13,767 bases of DNA from positions 1 to 13,767 of the forward strand of contig JBAXHO010000045.1 of the NCBI GenBank assembly GCA_037138855.1. The letters run 5' to 3'. Shown piece after piece: positions 1 to 7,029 of this stretch; positions within the stretch are counted from its first letter, which is position 1, and each line of letters starts with the position of its first letter. This stretch comes from JBAXHO01 sp037138855. Its GTDB lineage: Bacteria; Patescibacteriota; Dojkabacteria; B142; OLB20. The position numbers were made by a program, and so were the translations under genes. Below the pieces are notes generated by a model that worked only from the letters and a program-made list of their open reading frames with translations, searched no databases and was not told the DNA's origin.

Positions 1-3
1 CAT

Positions 4-47
4 TTATCTAACGGTAACCGTTTCGGTAACACTTATGACTTATCTAA
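4..47 (+). repeat. Left-end copy of 35/36-base repeat
   Basis: The octamer TTATCTAA occurs at 4-11 and 40-47, 36 bases apart. Between them lie the rest of the box TTATCTAACGG (4-14), a six-base spacer and the box TTTCGGTAACA (21-31). The same two 11-base boxes, with the same six-base spacer, are found inverted at the right end (13719-13761). The unit lies about 150 bases past the end of the glycogen operon and is not part of any recognisable gene. It may continue beyond the window. Function unknown; a dispersed or tandem repeat family is the simplest reading. Confidence 0.75.
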
Positions 48-100
48 TGGTATGTAAAGGAATTATGAACTATAAATGATGAATTATGAATGAGAAAGAA

Positions 101-140
101 GGAATCTAGGAATCTAGGAATCTAGGAATCTAGGAATCTA
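101..140 (+). repeat. Perfect tandem repeat, 8-base unit x5
   Basis: GGAATCTA is repeated five times without a mismatch from 101 to 140. It is flanked by several copies of the word AATTATGA (from 61, 82 and 145). It lies in the non-coding tail of the minus-strand glycogen operon. Perfect short arrays of this kind usually vary in copy number between strains. No function is evident. Confidence 0.93.
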
Positions 141-159
141 AAAGAATTATGAGAATAGA

Positions 160-201
160 GCATTGCACATTGCAAATTGCAAATTTCTAATTGTTATTCA
201 T
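160..201 (+). repeat. Degenerate heptamer array (AAATTGC-like)
   Basis: Six consecutive 7-base units can be read here, the clearest being GCATTGC, ACATTGC and AAATTGC. The later units drift, and the last overlaps the stop codon of the debranching-enzyme gene (198-200). The 7-base period matches the other intergenic arrays in the window, although the word is different. Confidence 0.6.
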
Positions 202-2141
202 AATTTATACCCTCCCGCATAATTAACTAACGCAATAACTTCCAATATTAAAGCCGTACTCCAAGCCTGAGAAATACAACCAGCTGATTGCCAGGTTGTT
301 TCAGTAAAAATTTCCGGAAATGTCTGTAATTTTTCCGACTGGATAAATTTATGCAAATCATCCAGTCTTTTGGTTACCATCAATTGCGCTTGTTTGGAAA
401 AATTATGTACTTTGAGATAGGCAATTAGATAAATTCCCAGGAAAAACAACCAAATAGTTCCATTATGATAAGCGAGATTTCTTTGTATTTCATCTCCAGA
501 GTATGATGCTTGATAAAGTGGATCAGCTTTAGCCAAAGTCCGTAGCCCTACTTTTGTTAATAATTTATGTTCAATCGTAAAAAGAATGCGTTTAGCAGCA
601 CGGACGCTCACAAGATCTGAAAATGGTAAATAGAGCACAAATAACTGATTCGGCCGGATGGAATTATCCTGAAAATCACTTCTAATTACATCAAAAAGAC
701 AATTTTGTTTTTCATTCCAGAACTGTTTGGAGAAATTTCTCTTTAAATTAAGTTGAATTTTTTTAATTTCTTGTAAATGCGTGCGATCATTTATTTTTAA
801 TTTAAATTGTTCGAGAATTTTTAAAAAGTTATACCAAAGTGCCTGAATTTCTACCGCCTGTCCACTTCGATCAATCACCGGTAAGCCCTGATGCTTAGCA
901 TCCATCCAGGTACGCGCTTCAGTATAAAGATGATCAACTAAAAATCCTTCCCGGGCGACAGTTAAATTAGCTTGTCCCGCAGTAATCGCCAAATAGGCAT
1001 TTTCCAATTGGGTCACGCAAAATTCTAAATCGACCAAAGAACCAGTGGCCTGATAATATTCCCAAAACGCGATAGCATACCAAAAAATGGCATCAAGTGA
1101 ATGATAATCCTGATAAAAAGGCCGATTGGGTAATAAGCCATCCTTAATCCATTTACCCCATTTAATCAGTAATTGCTTCGCTTCCAAAAATTTCTGGGGA
1201 ATTAATAATATGCCTTTGAACCCCAAAAACGTATCACGTCCCCATTCTCCAAACCAATGATAACCGGCAATGATCGCTGGCTGTTCAAATTGAACCAGAA
1301 ACTCAGCGGCACGAAGCACTGCCAGATTAGTTAATTGTGACTCGGAAATTTGATTACTGCTATAAAAATGTGCCAGTAATCTCTGCTGTGATAAAGAAAA
1401 TGTCAAAAACGGATCAGCTAATTGCTCAGGAATAGCAACCTTACTAGCAATATTTTCCGCAGTGAAACTTAAAGTAAAACTACTTTTCCCGGCTGGGATC
1501 TGAAAAGTAAAATCGCCAATTTTTTGTAAATCCTCAAGTGCATCATAGCCACGAAGTGCCTCCTCAGGATAATAAAAATTATAATAAATATCCGGAGCAG
1601 GCTGAAATTCACAAGGCAAATACTCGATTTTTAAAAGTTGCTCTGCTGATAATTTTAGATTTACCTGATTATTTGAAAAATAAAGCGGATATAAATCTTT
1701 TTGCTTATCAAAACGCTTTAACTCATGAATACTGCGACATGTAATTAATGGCGTAACGCGAAACTTCGCAACAGACCCAGAAAAATTATGAAATGTATAT
1801 TTCAAATATACACGATTTGCATTTTTATCAATCACCAGTGATTTTTGAATCTGAATCCCGGAAACCTCATAAAACCAACTTGGATAAATCTCCTGATTAC
1901 TACTTTTAATTAATTGCTCACCTTGGGGATAAATCACGTTTCCCTGATAAATATTTGAAGACAGCTCAGTCGTCTTACCAGCCACCTCCATACTATCATC
2001 AATCCGGTTGACAATATTCCAGCGCTGTTCAGGATCCCAGCCAGCAATCAGCAAACCATGATATTTTCTGGTATTGACCAAATTGAATTGCGAAGAAGCA
2101 AACCCACCCAATTTATTGACTAAGAGAAATTCTTTATTCAT
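198..2141 (-). CDS. Glycogen debranching enzyme (amylo-alpha-1,6-glucosidase type)
   Basis: This 647-residue cytoplasmic enzyme should hydrolyse alpha-1,6 branch points of glycogen-like glucans. The N-terminal domain (about 1-230) has the family signature NTRKYHGLL at 23-31, as in archaeal/bacterial GDE_N domains. The C-terminal (alpha/alpha)6-type domain begins with GYHWFGEWGRDTF at 293-305, where the Asp of WGRD is the conserved catalytic-site acid. Further family motifs follow: GLLPNRP, VEIQALWYN, AYHNGTIW and a late AGCISQAWS. No signal peptide is visible, and the length is normal for the archaeal-type enzyme. The start ATG overlaps the stop of the upstream GH57 gene (ATGA), which indicates translational coupling. 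It is the last gene of the synthase-GH57-debranching operon. No clear terminator follows. Exact bond specificity cannot be read from sequence. Confidence 0.93.
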   Translation of the reverse strand: MNKEFLLVNKLGGFASSQFNLVNTRKYHGLLIAGWDPEQRWNIVNRIDDSMEVAGKTTELSSNIYQGNVIYPQGEQLIKSSNQEIYPSWFYEVSGIQIQKSLVIDKNANRVYLKYTFHNFSGSVAKFRVTPLITCRSIHELKRFDKQKDLYPLYFSNNQVNLKLSAEQLLKIEYLPCEFQPAPDIYYNFYYPEEALRGYDALEDLQKIGDFTFQIPAGKSSFTLSFTAENIASKVAIPEQLADPFLTFSLSQQRLLAHFYSSNQISESQLTNLAVLRAAEFLVQFEQPAIIAGYHWFGEWGRDTFLGFKGILLIPQKFLEAKQLLIKWGKWIKDGLLPNRPFYQDYHSLDAIFWYAIAFWEYYQATGSLVDLEFCVTQLENAYLAITAGQANLTVAREGFLVDHLYTEARTWMDAKHQGLPVIDRSGQAVEIQALWYNFLKILEQFKLKINDRTHLQEIKKIQLNLKRNFSKQFWNEKQNCLFDVIRSDFQDNSIRPNQLFVLYLPFSDLVSVRAAKRILFTIEHKLLTKVGLRTLAKADPLYQASYSGDEIQRNLAYHNGTIWLFFLGIYLIAYLKVHNFSKQAQLMVTKRLDDLHKFIQSEKLQTFPEIFTETTWQSAGCISQAWSTALILEVIALVNYAGGYKL

Positions 2142-3445
2142 GGTTTAATAAGAATTTTCGCATGATTTGTCATTTCAGTTTTGAAATGTGTCAGTACATT
2201 CATATAATTAATATAAGCATCATATGGTGAATCATATGGACTAAAGTATTTATGAATATCGCCGTCATTCCAGTACTTGGTCGACATGTAATAAAAATGG
2301 TCTGATGTCTGTAATTTTCGCCAGGCATCATGGATCTGATCCCGCTGAAGCCTAGGAAGATGCTTGGATAATATTCGCAGTGTTGATTCACATTCATATA
2401 AAAGTTTTGCTGCTTGCTGCTGCATTTTATTTCCAAGCCAAGCAGAAATATCGCGTTCCATATCTGCCCAGGAAACATAGTTATGCATATCGATTTCACC
2501 GTGTTTATAATTGTTTTTAACAATTGCAGCAGGAGTAGTAAAACCAATCCCTTTTTCTAATAATTCCCCTGGTAATGCTTTAAGAAATTCAAAAATTCCG
2601 CTATCTTGCCATTGATGCTCACCAAATGTTTCATAATCCATAAATAAATTGATAATCTCTCCTTCAGCAGCCTGAATCCAGCTGACAAATTTTTTAGCAG
2701 TAAGGGGATATTCGACCCATTGTTTATTGGAAAAACGAAAAGCAATATCATCTGACAATTTATAATTTTTCAATAATAATGCCAGATTAGTTTGAATTTT
2801 ATCCTTAAATTTATATTGATTGACAATTTTTAATTGTGTATTGGAGAGCTTAAATTTTTTAGCCTGATAGAGATAATTTGGTGATTTACCCTGCAAATAA
2901 AAATCCCAGCCTTCTGCCAGGATACCGCTAAAGCCCAAATTACGAATGAAATTTCCTAATTCATTGTTATAAATCAGTTCTGTATTACGAAAAATGGACG
3001 GTTTCTTTTTAAATAATTTCCAGATCAACTGCCGATGTAGATGAACCTGCTTACAAAATTCTTCCTGAGAATATAACCAACTAATTGAATGATAATATGT
3101 CTCATTCAGCAGTTCTACCTGACCGGTTTTCACAAGATTTTGGAAACTTTTTAATAATTCTGGAACAAATTCCTGAATCTGTTCTAATGCTACTCCAGAA
3201 ATTGAATAAGTGACTTGAAACTCCGGATATTTATTTAATAAATCAGCAATTATCTGATTAGTCGGCAGATAACTTTTTTGAGCAACTTTATGAATAATTG
3301 TCTCATTACTAGAACCAGCCAATCCTGTAAAATACTTATCCAGAGAAGGTTTAGCCTGATCAAAAAAATGGAATTTCGCCAGTCTGGCCGGCTGATGCAC
3401 CTGAAAATAAAAACAAACTTTTTTACGGGAAGAGGATTTTGACAT
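2138..3445 (-). CDS. Glycoside hydrolase family 57 alpha-amylase-like protein
   Basis: This 435-residue cytoplasmic enzyme of family GH57 acts on alpha-1,4-glucans by a retaining mechanism. The family motifs appear in order: VHQP (16-19), GQVELL (108-113), RNTELIYNNE (153-162) and MDYETFGEH (269-277). By comparison with characterised GH57 enzymes, Glu156 is the expected nucleophile and Asp270 the acid/base, and both are present. The length suits an amylase or 4-alpha-glucanotransferase and is shorter than typical GH57 branching enzymes, but the activities within GH57 are hard to separate by eye. The gene overlaps the debranching gene by four bases. It is separated from the synthase gene upstream by 74 bases of heptamer repeat. 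No ribosome binding site is seen before the ATG. Confidence 0.92.
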   Translation of the reverse strand: MSKSSSRKKVCFYFQVHQPARLAKFHFFDQAKPSLDKYFTGLAGSSNETIIHKVAQKSYLPTNQIIADLLNKYPEFQVTYSISGVALEQIQEFVPELLKSFQNLVKTGQVELLNETYYHSISWLYSQEEFCKQVHLHRQLIWKLFKKKPSIFRNTELIYNNELGNFIRNLGFSGILAEGWDFYLQGKSPNYLYQAKKFKLSNTQLKIVNQYKFKDKIQTNLALLLKNYKLSDDIAFRFSNKQWVEYPLTAKKFVSWIQAAEGEIINLFMDYETFGEHQWQDSGIFEFLKALPGELLEKGIGFTTPAAIVKNNYKHGEIDMHNYVSWADMERDISAWLGNKMQQQAAKLLYECESTLRILSKHLPRLQRDQIHDAWRKLQTSDHFYYMSTKYWNDGDIHKYFSPYDSPYDAYINYMNVLTHFKTEMTNHAKILIKP

Positions 3446-3458
3446 TATTTATATTTAC

Positions 3459-3514
3459 GAGCTACAAGCTACTATTTCTTAATACGTGATACGTAATACA
3501 TGATACTTGATACT
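3459..3514 (-). repeat. Heptamer tandem array, 8 units
   Basis: Eight contiguous 7-base units fill most of the gap between the synthase and GH57 genes. Five fit TRATACN (for example TGATACT twice, TGATACG, TAATACA). Two are AGCTAC variants, and one (3473-3479) has drifted. The last three and a half units form a 20-base stretch (3496-3515) that recurs exactly at 5018-5037. The array lies inside the presumed glycogen operon and would be transcribed. Confidence 0.8.
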
Positions 3515-3519
3515 TACCA

Positions 3520-4743
3520 TTACATCATCTGCCGATAAATCTCCACCACTTTCTCTGCCTGATGCTTCCAAGTAATTTGCTCAAGATCATTTCTGCTATT
3601 TTCGACAAGACTGCTGGATAATGCCTCATGCTTAAGTACTGCAAGAATTTTATCGGCCATTTCTTCAATATCCCAGAAATCAACTTTTAATGAATTGGGT
3701 ATAACTTCAGATACTCCTGATTGTTTAGAAATGAGGACTGGTGTACCATTCCTGATCGCTTCCAAAGTTGTCAATCCAAAAGGCTCTGATACAGAAGGCA
3801 TTACAAACAAATCTGCCTGTAAATATGCCTGGTCAATCTGATCATGCTCGAGAAAACCCACAAATGATACATTCCCGGAAATACCCAAATCAATACTCAA
3901 ATTGATGAGACTTGGTAACATCTCACCCTTTCCTACAAAAACGAACCGTGTGTCTGGTAAATATCTTAATACAAGTTTAGCAGCTTTTAGTAAATAATCA
4001 GCACCTTTTTGAGCTACTAAACGACCAAGGAAAAGTACAATCTTTTCTTTTTTTAATTGAGCCACTGGTGCAGCTGATATTACTTTATTTTGAGGCGAAT
4101 TTGCAATTGCATTATGAATTACTTTAATTTTTTCTGCTGGCTGATGATACAATTCGATGAGTTGTTGTTTAGTTCTTTCGGATACTGCAATAATCACATC
4201 GGCAGCATCTAGTCCTAATTGTTCGTATTTGACAATTTCCTGATAAGGATGATTACCGCTGCGATCGTATTCTGTGGAATGAATGTGAACCACAAGCGGT
4301 TTACCGGAAAACCACTTGGCATTGATCGCAGCTGGAAAAGTCATCCAGTCGTGAGCATGTATCACATCAAACTGACTTTTCCGGGAAATTTCCAACGCAC
4401 TATAAGCATATTTGCGAATTTCATTGAGAAGATTGTTCCCGTATAAAGTTTGTAAATCATTATTTGATTCTACTGTGGTCGAATATTGATTTAATCCTGC
4501 ATAAGGTATTAATTGCGAGTTAAGTTCAAATTGTTGATAAAGTTCGGAATTAATAAATCCAGAAGAATTTATAAAATTAATATTATTTTGAGGCAAATTA
4601 GCCGGTAATTTAGGAAGAATGAAATCAATTGCAATATTTTGTTGAATTAGCTGCTCTGCAAGATCACGACAAACAATACCAAGTCCACCAGTAATAATTG
4701 GGGCATATTCCCATCCAAACATCAAGACTTTAAGCTTCTCCAT
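3520..4743 (-). CDS. Glycogen/starch synthase-like glycosyltransferase (GT-B, GT4/GT5)
   Basis: This 407-residue GT-B glycosyltransferase is likely to elongate an alpha-1,4-glucan from a nucleotide-glucose donor. The N-terminal lobe opens with WEYAP and a GGLG loop (19-22), which is the GT5/archaeal glycogen synthase donor/acceptor signature. HAHDW follows at 129-133. The C-terminal lobe has GRLVAQKG (240-247), the GKGE turn and the retaining E-x7-E motif at Glu320 and Glu328 (EPFGLTTLE). It lacks the longer insertions of classical GlgA (about 480 residues) and resembles the shorter archaeal/GT4 form. It is first in an operon with GH57 and debranching genes, which favours glycogen metabolism over cell-wall sugar transfer. 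The donor (ADP- or UDP-glucose) is not readable. The ATG has a candidate promoter about 11 bases upstream and no Shine-Dalgarno sequence. Confidence 0.88.
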   Translation of the reverse strand: MEKLKVLMFGWEYAPIITGGLGIVCRDLAEQLIQQNIAIDFILPKLPANLPQNNINFINSSGFINSELYQQFELNSQLIPYAGLNQYSTTVESNNDLQTLYGNNLLNEIRKYAYSALEISRKSQFDVIHAHDWMTFPAAINAKWFSGKPLVVHIHSTEYDRSGNHPYQEIVKYEQLGLDAADVIIAVSERTKQQLIELYHQPAEKIKVIHNAIANSPQNKVISAAPVAQLKKEKIVLFLGRLVAQKGADYLLKAAKLVLRYLPDTRFVFVGKGEMLPSLINLSIDLGISGNVSFVGFLEHDQIDQAYLQADLFVMPSVSEPFGLTTLEAIRNGTPVLISKQSGVSEVIPNSLKVDFWDIEEMADKILAVLKHEALSSSLVENSRNDLEQITWKHQAEKVVEIYRQMM

Positions 4744-4754
4744 CTGGCAGTGAA

Positions 4755-4763
4755 GTAATATCA
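4755..4763 (-). promoter_or_regulatory. Candidate extended -10 promoter for glycogen operon
   Basis: On the minus strand TG-A-TATTAC lies 11 bases before the ATG at 4743, which would give a very short 5' leader. The hexamer matches the -10 consensus at four of six positions, and no convincing -35 was seen. The short leader fits the pattern at other genes here, so it is proposed weakly. Confidence 0.35.
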
Positions 4764-4783
4764 GAATTTAATACAAATAATTG

Positions 4784-4812
4784 TTGGAATTTAATTTCTT
4801 CTATACTATAAT
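4784..4812 (+). promoter_or_regulatory. Sigma70-type promoter of the thrS T-box leader
   Basis: TTGGAA (4784-4789), a 17-base spacer and a perfect TATAAT (4807-4812) form a strong vegetative promoter on the plus strand. Transcription should start near 4819, just before the T-box leader. It sits back to back with the minus-strand glycogen operon. Confidence 0.82.
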
Positions 4813-4816
4813 ACAC

Positions 4817-4990
4817 TTTAATAGAGATGGAAATAGATTTTGTGAAATTTTCCAAAAAGTTAGCTTTAAACTCAAGTAAAGCAATACCAGAAAATTAAAT
4901 AATTATAAAAAAGTATAATTAAAGGTGGGACCGCCATAAAAAGCCCTTAGTGTTTTAAGTATTATCTTAGAATCCTGAGGGCTTTTTTTG
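4817..4990 (+). promoter_or_regulatory. T-box riboswitch leader of thrS, compact form
   Basis: The core AAAGGTGGGACCGCC (4921-4935) matches the T-box consensus AGGGTGGNACCGCG and is followed by an intrinsic terminator and a threonyl-tRNA synthetase gene. The proposed antiterminator is AAGG (4922-4925) with CCTT (4945-4948), a bulge TGGGACC that can capture the tRNA NCCA end, and a 2-bp GC/GC helix. Stem III is TAATTATA/TATAATTA (4900-4907/4914-4921). A small Stem I can be drawn: AATTTTC (4846-4852) with GAAAATT (4890-4896), and GCTTTA (4863-4868) with TAAAGC (4877-4882). This leaves an internal loop whose 3' strand AATACCA contains ACC, a Thr codon followed by A. An alternative base helix is TTTAAT (4817-4822) with ATTAAA (4894-4899), which would enclose the purine-rich AGAGATGGAAATAG. 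No space exists for Stem II. This element, its promoter and a heptamer array account for the whole gene-free stretch 4744-5058. Confidence 0.9.
4938..4989 (+). terminator. Intrinsic terminator of the T-box switch
   Basis: A 13-bp stem pairs AAAAAGCCCTTAG (4938-4950) with CTGAGGGCTTTTT (4975-4987), with one G-T pair, and ends in a run of seven T (4983-4989). An inner hairpin, TTTTAAG with CTTAGAA, closes most of the loop. The 5' arm includes CCTT (4945-4948), which the antiterminator also needs, so the two structures exclude each other as in transcriptional T-boxes. Confidence 0.95.
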
Positions 4991-5008
4991 TGAGAACGGT
5001 GATCGGAA

Positions 5009-5036
5009 AGCTACTTGATACATGATACTTGATACT
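5009..5036 (+). repeat. Heptamer tandem array, 4 units
   Basis: AGCTACT, TGATACA and two copies of TGATACT lie between the T-box terminator and the thrS start codon. The array is part of the thrS transcript beyond the terminator. It shares an exact 20-base stretch with 3496-3515. A weak extension of the 7-base phase runs upstream to about 4995. Confidence 0.75.
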
Positions 5037-5058
5037 TTTATCTTTTATTTTTCTATCC

Positions 5059-6882
5059 ATGTCCGACAATTATGCAGATTTTAAAAAGGATTTACCAAAT
5101 TATGTAAATCCGGAAAATTTTGAGCTTTACAAGATGCGCCATAGCACAGAGCATGTTTTACATCAGGCAATGCAGGAGCTATATCCTGGCTTGAAAAGAG
5201 CTATGGGACCTGCCACGGCAGAAGGTTTTTACCATGATTTTGATTTTGGGGGTAGTGTTTCTGAAGCAGATTTTGAAAAAATTGAAAAACGCATGCAAGA
5301 AATTATTGCTGCCAAATTACCGATTGTCCGTGAAGAGATTTCTAGGGCAGATGCACTGAAACTTTTTAAAGATAACCCGTATAAACTTGAATGGATCGAA
5401 GCGATTAATGAACGTGATGAAAAATTTTCTATTTACTGGACTGGTGAACCACGTTCAAAGGGAGCAGATGTCGATCTATGTCGTGGCCCGCACGTTGATA
5501 ATACAAGCGAAATCAAAGTCTTCAAGCTACTTTCCATTGCCGGTGCTTACTGGCATGGTGATGAAAAGAATAAAATGCTGACTCGAATTTATGGCACTGC
5601 TTTCAAAACACAAGCAGAACTTGATAAATTTCTCTGGCAGCAGGAAGAAGCAAAGAAAAGAGATCATCGTAAACTTGGTAAGACTTTGGATTTATTTACT
5701 TTTTCTGATTTGGTAGGACCAGGTTTACCACTTTTTACTTACCGGGGAGCATTGATTCGTAGATTGCTTACCAATTATATTGAAGAGTTGCAGGTAAAAA
5801 AAGGTTATACTCAGGTTTGGACACCACAAATGGCTAAAGCGGATCTTTTCAAAAAGTCAGGTCACTACGATAAATATAAGGATGATATGTTCCGGGTGGT
5901 CTCTAATTATTCCAAGGAAGAATACTTCTTAAAACCAATGAACTGTCCGCAACACACCCAAATTTATGCTTCTAGACCAAGAAGTTACAAAGATTTGCCA
6001 GTGCGTTTGTCTGATTTTGCCATGCTTTACCGTGATGAAAAACCCGGTGAACTGCATGGACTTTCCCGGGTACGTTCATTTTCACAAGATGATTGTCATA
6101 TTTTCTGTCGCGAAAGTCAGGTCGATCAGGAAATTGATACTGCATTAGAAATGACTAAAACCGTCATGTCTACTTTTGGCTTTAAATATCGCTACCGACT
6201 TTCTACCAGAGATCCTAACAATCTAGCTAAATATCCCGGTGATCCGAAAATCTGGGAAAAGGTTGAACTTTGGGCAGAGACAATTATGAAACGTAATAAA
6301 ATTGAATATTATCCCGGTCCTGGGGAAGCAGCTTTTTATGCTCCGAAAATGGATTTGATGGCGACAGACTGCCTGGGAAGAGAATGGCAATTATCGACAG
6401 TGCAAATTGATTATGTCCAACCTTCCCGCTTTGAGTTAAAATTCACAAACGAAGCTGGAGAAGATGAAATGCCTATTATGATTCATCGTGCAATTCTCGG
6501 TTCACCAGAACGCTTTATGATGATTCTCATTGAACATTTCGCCGGCAAATTCCCAGCTTGGCTAGCACCAGAACAAGTGCGCCTCATCCCAATTAGTGAT
6601 GAGAATCTCGCATATGCTGAAAAAGTCAAAGCAGCTTTAGAAGCTGATGGTATCCGGGTCAGTATTGATAGCGATGCCGAACGAATGCAAAACAAAGTCC
6701 GTAAAGCTCAGGAAATGCTGGTTCCCTATATGCTGATTCTTGGTAAAAAAGAAGCAGAACAAAATTCCGTTTCAATCCGCTACCGTTCTGGTGAGCAGGA
6801 AAACAATGTGGCACTGGAAACGTTTGTGGAAAAACTTGTTGCCAATGTGGCGAGGAAAGATTTGGAGATTTTGCTAAAATAG
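5059..6882 (+). CDS. thrS: Threonyl-tRNA synthetase, lacking the TGS domain
   Basis: This 607-residue enzyme charges tRNA-Thr with threonine. The N2 editing domain carries HSTEH (28-32) and the DLCRGPH element (Cys141, His145). The class II core has the zinc ligands Cys296 (KPMNC), His347 (DDCHIF) and His476. Motif 2 is YRDEKPGELHGLSRVRSF and motif 3 lies at IMIHRAILGSPERF. The C-terminal anticodon-binding domain starts near 503 (PEQVRLIPIS). The ATG at 5059 is preferred. An upstream in-frame TTG at 5029 would add ten hydrophobic residues encoded by the heptamer array. The usual N-terminal TGS domain (about 60 residues) is absent, so the protein begins almost at the editing domain. No Shine-Dalgarno sequence is seen. 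Expression should be controlled by the T-box leader directly upstream. Confidence 0.97.
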   Translation: MSDNYADFKKDLPNYVNPENFELYKMRHSTEHVLHQAMQELYPGLKRAMGPATAEGFYHDFDFGGSVSEADFEKIEKRMQEIIAAKLPIVREEISRADALKLFKDNPYKLEWIEAINERDEKFSIYWTGEPRSKGADVDLCRGPHVDNTSEIKVFKLLSIAGAYWHGDEKNKMLTRIYGTAFKTQAELDKFLWQQEEAKKRDHRKLGKTLDLFTFSDLVGPGLPLFTYRGALIRRLLTNYIEELQVKKGYTQVWTPQMAKADLFKKSGHYDKYKDDMFRVVSNYSKEEYFLKPMNCPQHTQIYASRPRSYKDLPVRLSDFAMLYRDEKPGELHGLSRVRSFSQDDCHIFCRESQVDQEIDTALEMTKTVMSTFGFKYRYRLSTRDPNNLAKYPGDPKIWEKVELWAETIMKRNKIEYYPGPGEAAFYAPKMDLMATDCLGREWQLSTVQIDYVQPSRFELKFTNEAGEDEMPIMIHRAILGSPERFMMILIEHFAGKFPAWLAPEQVRLIPISDENLAYAEKVKAALEADGIRVSIDSDAERMQNKVRKAQEMLVPYMLILGKKEAEQNSVSIRYRSGEQENNVALETFVEKLVANVARKDLEILLK

Positions 6883-6915
6883 TATCTAGTAGCTGGTATC
6901 TAGTATCTGGTAGGA
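6881..6915 (-). repeat. Heptamer tandem array after thrS, 5 units
   Basis: Read on the plus strand the units are AGTATCT, AGTAGCT, GGTATCT, AGTATCT and GGTAGGA. On the minus strand they give AGATAC/AGCTAC words like the arrays at 3459 and 5009. The array starts within the thrS stop codon. Confidence 0.75.
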
Positions 6916-6933
6916 AATTTTTCGAGAATATTG

Positions 6934-6967
6934 GTGATCGGTTTCATTAGTAAATGTTACTGATCAC
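6934..6967 (+). other. Inverted repeat / possible stem-loop
   Basis: GTGATC (6934-6939) pairs with GATCAC (6962-6967), and an inner AGTAA (6949-6953) pairs with TTACT (6957-6961). The two helices are contiguous on the 3' side, with a nine-base bulge on the 5' side. No T-run follows, so a classical terminator is not supported. Part of it is built from heptamer repeat words. Confidence 0.4.
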
Positions 6968-6988
6968 GGATTACCGGTCACTGGACAG
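6954..6988 (+). repeat. Heptamer tandem array upstream of tRNA-Gly, 5 units
   Basis: The units ATGTTAC, TGATCAC, GGATTAC, CGGTCAC and TGGACAG run without gaps just before the tRNA promoter. The words closely resemble those at 7985-8019, which lie before another promoter. Confidence 0.7.
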
Positions 6989-7011
6989 CGATTTTCTTTT
7001 CTTTCCCTTTA

Positions 7012-7020
7012 TGCTAAAAT
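7012..7020 (+). promoter_or_regulatory. Extended -10 promoter of tRNA-Gly
   Basis: TG-C-TAAAAT (7012-7020) is an extended -10 element ending nine bases before the tRNA. The start of transcription near 7027 would leave only about three bases of 5' leader for RNase P to remove. No good -35 is visible, which is typical of extended -10 promoters. Confidence 0.7.
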
Positions 7021-7029
7021 GCTTTTATT

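Noticed and set aside
4..47. CRISPR array at the window ends
   Set aside because: The copies are 35-36 bases apart with conserved boxes inside the interval, so there is no repeat-spacer alternation, and no cas genes are present.
5029..5058. TTG start for thrS ten codons upstream of the ATG
   Set aside because: Those codons are partly heptamer repeat and give a hydrophobic stretch not typical of ThrRS. The ATG at 5059 gives a normal start.
6934..6967. Intrinsic terminator of thrS
   Set aside because: The stem is interrupted by a nine-base bulge and no T-run follows. It is listed only as a possible stem-loop.
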